From assembly GCA_900128395.1 (NCBI GenBank), contig LT649954.1, positions 1-11,195 on the forward strand: a stretch of 11,195 bases of DNA. The letters are read 5' to 3'. The position numbers were made by a program, and so were the translations under genes. This document shows, in pieces, positions 1 through 6,802 of the stretch (position 1 is its first letter; each line of letters starts with the position of its first letter). Below the pieces are notes generated by a model. The model worked only from the letters and a program-made list of their open reading frames with translations, was not told where the DNA came from and searched no databases. The DNA is from Stramenopiles sp. TOSAG23-2 (taxonomy: Eukaryota > Sar).

Positions 1-2
1 GG

Positions 3-1259
3 ACAAAAGAACCAAAAATTGCGTTAGACAGTAGTAATCCACCATTTTATAAATGTAGAGAACATGAATTTGCTACAAGTAAAGTTAATGAAAATTTTGA
101 ATGGATAAACAAAAAAGGATTAATTGGTTCGCAGAAAGGACAAGAAATTGTAAATAAAAATATGAAACAACATGAAACGAAACGTCATTTTACCTCCACA
201 TCAAAACGTAATGATAAAATAAAAGTGGATAATATACACGATTTTAATATATTACGTGAAAAACGAATTGAATTTATTAGTAATAATAAAAATTATGAAC
301 ATGATAAGGTGGAAGTACAATATCAAAATGATATCAAAGCATATTTTGCAGAATTGTTAAATGTTAATAATTTGAGGCTTGGTGAAATAAATTTATCATC
401 TAATGAAGATGTTTTGCACCAATACGTTGGATTTGAAACTGTATTAGATCCAGCAAATACACCATCTTTGTTACAAAAAAGACTTGGCCATGGACGAAGA
501 GTATTTAGTTTGAATCACCCACTATTAGATTCATTTCCATTGGCATTTGTGAATGTAGGATTGACAAATGGTATTGCTGATTCATTAGAATATATCGATG
601 CACATACGGGGACATTGCATTTAGAACAAAATGCAAATACGGCAATGTTCTATTCCATATGCACTGCACCTGGCTTACATGGATTATCCTTTGGCAATTT
701 TTTGATAAAAGCAGCAGTTGAAAAACTTACTACGGAAATGTTCCCAAATAATCAATTGCAACAATTTTCAACATTAAGTCCTATACCAAGTTTTAGAAAA
801 TGGTTAGAATATGAAAGTGAAGATGATATCTTAGATGTAATTATTGGAGACCAAAAATTTGAGCATCGTCATGATGGTGAAGAAAAAAGTAGGCGATATT
901 TAATATATGATGGTGCTGATAAATTGACGAAAGATGAAATTCTAGAGAAGATTTATAATGTTAATAATCAAGATGGCGATTTTAACCTCACTCGATTACC
1001 ATTAGTAGCACATTATTTAATTGATAAAAAAAGTCATAAAAATGTAGAACAAGCACTATGTCCAGTGGCTAATTTTCATCTATCAAATGGAGCTATATTA
1101 CATCGATTAAATAAAAATGGTGATATGTCAATAAATGGCATCAAGCGTTCCTATGGTGTTATGGTGAATTATTTATATGATTTAGATCATTTAAATGAAA
1201 ATTCAAAAAATTACAAGGCGAGAGGGATTATTCAATCGAATATTGGTTGGGGTTTGTAG
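3..1259 (+). CDS. MLYCD: Malonyl-CoA decarboxylase, 5'-partial
   Basis: The enzyme converts malonyl-CoA to acetyl-CoA and CO2, lowering malonyl-CoA and so favouring fatty-acid oxidation; in known organisms it sits in mitochondria, peroxisomes or cytosol. The frame is open from position 3 without a stop, and the first in-frame ATG (162) is preceded by 53 open codons, so the true start is probably upstream of the window. Counting from that ATG, the family signatures run in order: RLGHGRRVFSLNHP (107-120), the acyltransferase-like core FPLAFVNVGLTNGI (125-138), GLHGLSFGNFLIK (171-183), LSPIPSF with the presumed catalytic Ser206, and CPVANFHLSNGA with the presumed catalytic His306. Both match Ser and His of the human enzyme. 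The C-terminus is IGWGL, so no SKL-type peroxisomal signal is seen. It converges on the MUS81 gene, 258 bp away. The stop is TAG. Identity is firm; localisation is unknown because the N-terminus is missing. Confidence 0.95.
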   Translation, partial: TKEPKIALDSSNPPFYKCREHEFATSKVNENFEWINKKGLIGSQKGQEIVNKNMKQHETKRHFTSTSKRNDKIKVDNIHDFNILREKRIEFISNNKNYEHDKVEVQYQNDIKAYFAELLNVNNLRLGEINLSSNEDVLHQYVGFETVLDPANTPSLLQKRLGHGRRVFSLNHPLLDSFPLAFVNVGLTNGIADSLEYIDAHTGTLHLEQNANTAMFYSICTAPGLHGLSFGNFLIKAAVEKLTTEMFPNNQLQQFSTLSPIPSFRKWLEYESEDDILDVIIGDQKFEHRHDGEEKSRRYLIYDGADKLTKDEILEKIYNVNNQDGDFNLTRLPLVAHYLIDKKSHKNVEQALCPVANFHLSNGAILHRLNKNGDMSINGIKRSYGVMVNYLYDLDHLNENSKNYKARGIIQSNIGWGL

Positions 1260-1517
1260 AGGTGAGAATTTCGTCCGTAAAAACAATACGAGCAGAGAGT
1301 GTATTTTTATTACATTAAAATACTCTTGTATTAAAAAAAATAATATTTTTGAAAAATATGTGAAATGTACGTAGAAATATATATATATGTGTACCCGGTA
1401 TGATATATCCTCTCCTCAATATTATTTTTTATTTTTCTATCTCTTGGATAATACGCACACTAATCAAAACACAATCTCAATGTTTTTATCTCGTATTACA
1501 GACACTTTTCCATATTT
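1260..1517. other. Convergent spacer, decarboxylase / MUS81
   Basis: This AT-rich tail-to-tail spacer should hold both 3' UTRs. I see CGAGCAGAGA at 1289-1298, also found behind the golgin gene; an imperfect stem built on TATTTT (from 1302) and AAAATA (1317-1322), flanked by AGAG and CTCT; a perfect 17-bp palindrome with a one-base centre, ATATTTTTGAAAAATAT, at 1343-1359; and TACCCGGTA at 1392-1400. TTTATT near 1304-1310 reads AATAAA on the minus strand and could serve as a poly(A) signal for MUS81. No coding sequence is supported here. Confidence 0.5.
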
Positions 1518-4355
1518 CTATTTCAGCCGAAAATCAGATGGGGCTTTATACCGAAAAAGCTCATCATCATCATCGTCATCAAAATCGAAGCTTACAGTTG
1601 AATCACTCACAGAGCGTTTGACCATTCTAGAGCCACCAATATCAACAGCATTTGGTTGATTAGTTATTAATAGCAAATCATCGTCATCATCATCATCATC
1701 ATCATCACCAGAACTACTGCTAACTTCATATGTTGCTTCTTCTTCTTCTTCTGCTTCAGCATCAGCATCGCTTTCATCATCGCTGATCAAATTGATGCAA
1801 TCGGCATCATTATTATTAGCTGTTATATTGTTTGAACCATTTAATTCTTCTTGTAATTTTCGTGCCAAAATAGCATCTTGTTTCTCTATTTCATTTAATT
1901 GGCTCTTATATAATGAATAATTACTGCTATAACTTGGGCTTTTGACAATATTATCATGCTTCTGCCTCTTTTTTTTTTTCTTTCTACCGCTTCCACCGGC
2001 TGTATTATTTTGTATCTTCAACCCACCAACACCAACAGAGGAAGGTACTTTTCGTTTTATACCTGCACTTGGTCTCTGATGTGCACATGAAATATTATTA
2101 GTACTAGTTTTCTTGTGACTACTGAAACCACCACTACTACTACTACTACGACGATGACTACTGCTACTGCTACCAGTATTATCAATTTTATTCTTACGAT
2201 TTAAAAGAAATTGGATTATATCACTTCGCTTTTTTGGTATGGATTTAGTAGGTATATTTTCACTCCTACAAATTTGTTTTAATTCTTTTACACTTAAATC
2301 ACCAAAATGCAGTTTACTTGTCTTATTAATTGCTTCAATATGACGATTCCCACAATCGCATGCATTGCGATAGTGTGCATCACAATGTAAAATCTTTGCT
2401 AATTCTCTGCCATCCTTGGTCATTTCAAAAACAAATTGATTCTTAACTTTCTTTTTGCTTCTGTGAATAAATGCAAGTGAATTTGCTGATCTCGGATTCA
2501 CTAAAGCTTTTTTAACATTGCTCCAGCCATCATATCCAAACATATTATTGCTTGTATTTTTTTCAAATAATGATTTTTTTGAAAGTCGTGTAGCATTAAT
2601 TCCACTTCCTTTTATGCTATCGGCATAATGCATCCAGTCATGTTTGTTAATTCTTAATGCCTCCCCATCATTATCATTAACAACACCAATCTCTTCTAAT
2701 TCTTTCCGATGTATTGCTACTAATAAAGCATAAGTTGAAGTGTGTTCTTTAGGTATAATAGATAATTTATTTGTTCTTGGTGTAAAACATTGCGCCACCC
2801 TTTGTCTTTTTATTCTTGGAGTTGTATTTGCATTTAATGGAGGTATAGCTTTTATATTATGATTGTTCCTTGTATTGGTTGAATTTTGTACCAATGGATT
2901 TCCTTCACTAGTATTTGTTCGAATCCTTGTTGCTTCTGGTAGTGGTAATAAACCATTATTCTTTGGTCTTTTCCCCAATGCTTTTGCAAATTCTTTATAT
3001 TCATACTTATTCCAATTTGGGTTGTTGTTACTATTATTATTATTATTATTATGCCTTAATGCATTTTGAAATTCTTTAAATTTCATCTCAAGAAAGTCCA
3101 CAGTATCACGTATGTCATTGAATAAATGAGTTTTATAATTAGGCAGATTTTTTAGTTTTTCAATTTCAAACTCAACTTTTTCTTTTGTTGGACAGCCTTG
3201 CCTTACACAGCCTCCAATTCCTTTACAATTACATTCTCGACAAACATTTGAGGTCGATCTTTCAGCACCTTCTAAGAGATAATGGCATTCCGCATTTACA
3301 TCCCACAATTTTGATGTTCGATACATATTATGCCGTTGTTTTTCCCATCTTTTATCTTTCATAGAATCTGCAATATCATTACAAGATTTTCTCTCAATCA
3401 AACATGGAATAACATAATCAACATATTTACTTAGATTAGAGGATGATGTTGATGATGAAAACGCCGATGGTGAATATTCTATTGATGATGAACGGTGGAT
3501 AAATAAATAATCATTTAATTTACTTGGTAATGCTCGTGTTTCAAATCTTATATTTCGTTGTTTTAATTTTTGTGTAATATCAGTTAAATATCGTCTTTCC
3601 CCACCTCCTTCTCTTAAATCAATAAATAAAACTATACCATCATCATCATTTTTAAAAGATCCATGGTGAGATATGGTAGGTGCTTTTTGGGAATCATATT
3701 TATAATTTGCCATTCTTTCAGCTATCTTTCGTCCTTTTGCTGTTAATTGAAAACTTTTATAAGATATATCACAATAATCACCACGTCCATTAGTCTTCCG
3801 AATAATTTGTACAACATAAGGATTTTCACCTCCAATCAACCTATGAAGTGGCTCCCAGGATATTGGTTTTATATTTGAATTAAATTGTGGAACAGGATCA
3901 AATGTTGTTGTTCGCATTCCATCCTTTGTTTGCATCCGTGTCATATCATAATAATGTTTTGCTCGACTACATAATTCTTTCCAAGGGCAGAAAATATCGT
4001 CTTTTGTAACTACACCTCTTTGTAATATCATATTTTCATATTCTAATAAAGCTAATATTATTGAAACTGCATGGGACGGAAATTTATGCCTATGCTTATG
4101 TCGAGAAAGTAAAGCTACATTTAACTTTGAATTCATTTTATTAGTATCACTTTCTTTTAATACTTTCATGACAATTGTTCCTTCGCCCATACCTGATGGT
4201 AGTTGATTTAAATTTCGTATTGGATATTCATGAAATGCAATTTTATGTGCCCCTTTAAAATATTGATGTCTTTTTTGCGTTTCTTGTTGTTGTGTTTCAA
4301 AAAAAGCTTTTCGTGTTAATGCTCTAACATATTTCCATTTTTTATCTTCATTCAT
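1518..4355 (-). CDS. MUS81: MUS81-type structure-specific endonuclease with added WH, SAP and SIM modules
   Basis: This is the catalytic subunit of the nuclease that cuts replication forks, 3' flaps and nicked Holliday junctions in the nucleus. The start is ATG at 4355; the frame continues up to a TTG at 4385, an unlikely eukaryotic start. The protein has 945 residues against about 550 in human. Domains: N-terminal HhH (about 7-70); winged helix (93-216); ERCC4 nuclease (240-365) with D246, E249, D282, E321-R322-K323 and D327, so catalysis looks intact, although the Gly of the GD motif is Asn281. A Cys cluster (C372, C375, C377, C383, C388) follows. Asn and basic linkers lead to a second winged helix (538-658), a His/Cys-rich segment (657-672), a SAP-like motif (684-720), Ser runs, a lysine-rich NLS (791-797), a LARKLQEEL helix (824-838), a SUMO-interacting motif INLI (854-857) before acidic residues, and an Asp10 run (884-893). 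The usual C-terminal tandem HhH is not visible. EME1 is unlikely because the ERK motif is kept. Confidence 0.9.
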   Translation of the reverse strand: MNEDKKWKYVRALTRKAFFETQQQETQKRHQYFKGAHKIAFHEYPIRNLNQLPSGMGEGTIVMKVLKESDTNKMNSKLNVALLSRHKHRHKFPSHAVSIILALLEYENMILQRGVVTKDDIFCPWKELCSRAKHYYDMTRMQTKDGMRTTTFDPVPQFNSNIKPISWEPLHRLIGGENPYVVQIIRKTNGRGDYCDISYKSFQLTAKGRKIAERMANYKYDSQKAPTISHHGSFKNDDDGIVLFIDLREGGGERRYLTDITQKLKQRNIRFETRALPSKLNDYLFIHRSSSIEYSPSAFSSSTSSSNLSKYVDYVIPCLIERKSCNDIADSMKDKRWEKQRHNMYRTSKLWDVNAECHYLLEGAERSTSNVCRECNCKGIGGCVRQGCPTKEKVEFEIEKLKNLPNYKTHLFNDIRDTVDFLEMKFKEFQNALRHNNNNNNSNNNPNWNKYEYKEFAKALGKRPKNNGLLPLPEATRIRTNTSEGNPLVQNSTNTRNNHNIKAIPPLNANTTPRIKRQRVAQCFTPRTNKLSIIPKEHTSTYALLVAIHRKELEEIGVVNDNDGEALRINKHDWMHYADSIKGSGINATRLSKKSLFEKNTSNNMFGYDGWSNVKKALVNPRSANSLAFIHRSKKKVKNQFVFEMTKDGRELAKILHCDAHYRNACDCGNRHIEAINKTSKLHFGDLSVKELKQICRSENIPTKSIPKKRSDIIQFLLNRKNKIDNTGSSSSSHRRSSSSSGGFSSHKKTSTNNISCAHQRPSAGIKRKVPSSVGVGGLKIQNNTAGGSGRKKKKKRQKHDNIVKSPSYSSNYSLYKSQLNEIEKQDAILARKLQEELNGSNNITANNNDADCINLISDDESDADAEAEEEEEATYEVSSSSGDDDDDDDDDDLLLITNQPNAVDIGGSRMVKRSVSDSTVSFDFDDDDDDELFRYKAPSDFRLK
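1677..1706 (-). repeat. GAT trinucleotide run encoding Asp10
   Basis: Ten consecutive Asp codons (nine GAT, one GAC) lie near the 3' end of the MUS81-type gene. Shorter runs of the same kind nearby encode acidic or Ser tracts (around 1560-1580 and 1738-1752). Such runs are prone to slippage and probably vary in length between strains. Confidence 0.8.
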
Positions 4356-4461
4356 TGTTATATATATATATTTCTTTGGATTCAATATATTAAATATATG
4401 TATTGGGTATTAAATAAATGAATTATTATATATTGGCTCAACGATGGGAATGATTTTATTG

Positions 4462-4469
4462 TACCGGTA
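4462..4469. promoter_or_regulatory. TACCGGTA palindrome upstream of MUS81
   Basis: This perfect 8-bp palindrome lies 106 bp upstream of the MUS81 ATG and is followed by TAATATC on the plus strand. Related TACC...GGTA palindromes occur at 1392-1400 and 10717-10732, also outside genes. A symmetric site would suit a dimeric DNA-binding protein; that role is inferred. Confidence 0.3.
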
Positions 4470-4833
4470 TAATATCTATATGCACACTTCTCTCTCAGTG
4501 TATACATATATGTTTTCTACATGCTAAAATATTCAAATAATAGTAGTAGTGATGCCTTCCATCTGCCTGTCCATACCACCAGCATAGTGCCATAAAATGA
4601 AATAAAACACAACTTCTTCCTTCGCAAAAATCCAAAAATATCAAAATATAATATCACAAATTATATAATGGATAGATTTAGTATTATATTAGTATTCTAA
4701 TTTACCATTCATAGAATAAAATAATATAAATTGCCATATGGCGAGAGCCTGGAGAGGAGGTTGGTTAAAAAACAACACAACAACATACAATCTTTTTTAT
4801 TTTTGTTGGCTATTTATTAGAAATAAATGTTCT

Positions 4834-4847
4834 ACACATATATGTGT
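4834..4847. repeat. ACACATATATGTGT palindrome upstream of the golgin
   Basis: This perfect 14-bp palindrome lies 64 bp before the golgin ATG. It may be a regulatory site or a small hairpin in the 5' UTR, but alternating purine-pyrimidine palindromes also arise easily from TA/CA microsatellites, which are common in this window. Confidence 0.3.
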
Positions 4848-4911
4848 GAAAGGTAGATGGGTTTGATGGATATGTATGACATAATCATACATAACATATA
4901 CCTGTATAAAC

Positions 4912-6609
4912 ATGGAAACACCAACAAATGCAAATGATAGTAACAAGACTACCAGTGATGACAACACTAAGTTGAAACAAAAATTAAAACAAGTGTTAAT
5001 AAAATTAAAACAAGCATTATTGAAAAATAAAAATTATGAGAAAGAGATTGAAGCGTTAAAAAAACAGAATGAAGAAGCAATAATAGGGGAAAAAGAAAAA
5101 AATAACGACGATGGGGATCAATTACTATTATATAAGGAAAAGCTTAAAGATATTGAGAAAGATAATTTAAAATTATCCAATGAAAATAATCAGTTAAAAT
5201 GGCAATTAAAAGATGTACAAAATAAATATAATGCAATTAATGATGAGACTAAAATAATAAAGGAAAATAATAATAATTTAATAAAACAAAATAATAAGGA
5301 TACAAAGGAAATAACGGTATTGAAGAAAAAGTTGAAACAAGCATTATTAAAATTAAAGACAACAAAAAACGAATTACAACAAAATGCATATGAATTGGAT
5401 TCAATGAAATCGAAGTTTGCTGAATACAAAGATCAAAGTTCAAAAAGTTTACGTATAGCCAATAATAAAGTTGATAATATTGTTTTGCAACAAGGGTCAT
5501 TCGTGGAAATCAGAAAAGAGCTAGAAGATGCTCGTGCCCAATGCGATAATGCAATAGTAGATTTAAAATTTGCTAATGAAGAAAAAGATAATTTACGAAA
5601 AGAATTAAATGAAAGAATCAAACAAACTAAATTATTGCAATTAAAGAAAGATGATACTACAACGAAAAAAAAGAACATTGAATTATCAGAGAAAATAACA
5701 AATTTAGAAAAGGAAATAAAAGATATGGAAAATGAAAATTTAAAAAAAGATAAAAAACACCAACAAGAGTTGTTGAAAAAGACGGAAAATGTGCGTAAAG
5801 CAATATTTGATCAAGAAAAAGAAGCGCTTGAAATGAAAAAACAATTTGCAAAAATGAAAAATGACTTAGAAAGTGAAAAGAATAAAAACGAAAAGTTAAA
5901 TTTGAGATTGGAAAAGATACAAGTTGAATATAATAAACAGCAAGATGAAACACAAAAGGAAGCGGAGGAAATTGATGTAATAATGAATTTAGCAAAGGAA
6001 CAAGCAAGTCGTGATAGTAATATGGAATTTATGAAGAATAGAATAGCAGATTTAGAAAGTGAAGTGATTGAATTGAAAAGAACGAAAAATGCTCAAAACG
6101 AAGAATTAGTATTATTACAAAATAAAAAAAAAAGTAGGGAAATGGAGGAAAATTTAAAATTAGAAGAAATTGCATTAAGAGAAAAACGGGAAAAAGATTT
6201 AGGGGAAGTCGATTCATCAAATAATAATGATAATAATACAATCATTAGTAAGGACAGCAATAACAGCAACAGTAATAAATTGGATAATGATACTAATACT
6301 AAAACAAACAATAATGTTGCGTCAAAAACTTCATCATCCAGACAAGCAACAACAGTTGAATATTTAAAAAATTGTTTAGTCCAATTTCTGTGTAGCAAAA
6401 CGCTTGAAGAACAAAGACAACTTTTGCCTGTATTAGGAACAATAATGCATTTTAATAAAAAAGAAAAGTTAGATGCAAGGAAAGCATTAGAGTTGCGTAA
6501 TCAAGGTGTCTCTGGAAGTCTTATATCATTTGTATCAACATTTGCTGGAGTCAATACTGGTGGTACAACTAAAAGCAATCAACGTTCACCCGGTCCACCA
6601 ACATGGTGA
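4912..6609 (+). CDS. GRIP-domain golgin, coiled-coil Golgi tether
   Basis: The product is most likely a trans-Golgi golgin: a long coiled coil that captures vesicles, held on the membrane by a GRIP domain that binds GTP-loaded ARL1. It has 565 residues. Residues 15-430 are almost entirely charged heptad-like coiled coil (Lys, Glu, Asn, Leu), broken near 60-70 by an acidic loop. An Asn/Ser/Thr-rich hinge (432-480) leads to the GRIP domain at 481-527, which reads VEYLKNCLVQFL, then RQLLPVLGTIMHF, then KLDARKAL; Tyr484 is in the place of the conserved GRIP tyrosine. A polar, Gly/Ser/Pro-rich tail ending PPTW follows. It is shorter than human golgin-97 or golgin-245. A KLKQALL-type heptad recurs at 21-38 and 137-150. 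The start ATG has A at -3 and G at +4; the stop is TGA. The GRIP call is strong, but the partner small GTPase is inferred from the family. Confidence 0.87.
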   Translation: METPTNANDSNKTTSDDNTKLKQKLKQVLIKLKQALLKNKNYEKEIEALKKQNEEAIIGEKEKNNDDGDQLLLYKEKLKDIEKDNLKLSNENNQLKWQLKDVQNKYNAINDETKIIKENNNNLIKQNNKDTKEITVLKKKLKQALLKLKTTKNELQQNAYELDSMKSKFAEYKDQSSKSLRIANNKVDNIVLQQGSFVEIRKELEDARAQCDNAIVDLKFANEEKDNLRKELNERIKQTKLLQLKKDDTTTKKKNIELSEKITNLEKEIKDMENENLKKDKKHQQELLKKTENVRKAIFDQEKEALEMKKQFAKMKNDLESEKNKNEKLNLRLEKIQVEYNKQQDETQKEAEEIDVIMNLAKEQASRDSNMEFMKNRIADLESEVIELKRTKNAQNEELVLLQNKKKSREMEENLKLEEIALREKREKDLGEVDSSNNNDNNTIISKDSNNSNSNKLDNDTNTKTNNNVASKTSSSRQATTVEYLKNCLVQFLCSKTLEEQRQLLPVLGTIMHFNKKEKLDARKALELRNQGVSGSLISFVSTFAGVNTGGTTKSNQRSPGPPTW

Positions 6610-6610
6610 G

Positions 6611-6655
6611 TGATAATATATATTAATATATATATTATCATACTTTGTATGATAA
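6611..6655 (+). promoter_or_regulatory. Two overlapping, mutually exclusive hairpins behind the golgin stop
   Basis: Two bases after the TGA stop, a 13-bp perfect stem with a TAAT loop spans 6611-6640. Its right arm shares TTATCA with a second 9-bp stem (TTATCATAC, TTT, GTATGATAA; 6635-6655). Only one of the two can form at a time. Both would lie in the 3' UTR, where they could affect mRNA stability or 3'-end processing. The pairing is directly visible; a function is inferred, and TA-rich DNA forms such stems easily. Confidence 0.45.
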
Positions 6656-6786
6656 AAAGATAATTCCGAGCAGAGATGTGTATGTGTTTGTGTGTGTATA
6701 ATACGGAGTAATAATTTTCGTTTTCTATATATAGAGACTTAAAACTACGTAGCGTATCATATTTTACATTTTATAAAAATGAATAA

Positions 6787-6802
6787 ACACACACACACAC
6801 AC
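6787..6802. repeat. (AC)8 dinucleotide repeat
   Basis: Eight AC units lie directly against the TGA stop of the BTB/pentapeptide gene, in its 3' UTR when read on the minus strand as (GT)8. A shorter AC tract also lies upstream of the same gene at about 10551-10561. Confidence 0.85.

Larger units (their letters stand above)
4356..4911. promoter_or_regulatory. Divergent promoter region, MUS81 / golgin
   Basis: These 556 bp separate two start codons pointing outward, so both promoters must lie here. TATAACA touches the MUS81 ATG on the minus strand (4356-4362), and TATAAACA overlaps the golgin ATG (4905-4912). Other visible elements are the palindromes TACCGGTA (4462-4469), GCCATATGGC (4733-4742) and ACACATATATGTGT (4834-4847), a CT-rich stretch (about 4488-4498), and two patches richer in G and C (about 4550-4593 and 4739-4764) in otherwise very AT-rich DNA. 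No ORF or RNA gene is supported. Which elements are functional is inference. Confidence 0.55.

Noticed and set aside
162-164. ATG at 162 as the start of the decarboxylase
   Set aside because: The frame is open for 53 codons before it, to the window edge, and the family has more N-terminal sequence, so the gene most likely begins outside the window.
1387-1659. Small plus-strand frames over the MUS81 3' end, including poly-Ser and poly-His stretches
   Set aside because: The runs are the opposite strand of Asp/Ser codon repeats in MUS81, and no other coding signal is present.
4356-4385. Upstream extension of MUS81 to position 4385
   Set aside because: The codon there is TTG, not ATG. The extra ten residues are encoded by TA-repeat sequence. 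The ATG at 4355 directly precedes the conserved N-terminal HhH.
5190-6398. Several hydrophobic minus-strand frames opposite the golgin
   Set aside because: The reverse complement of AAA/GAA/AAT-rich coiled-coil codons always yields Phe/Leu/Ile-rich frames, so apparent membrane segments there are artefacts.
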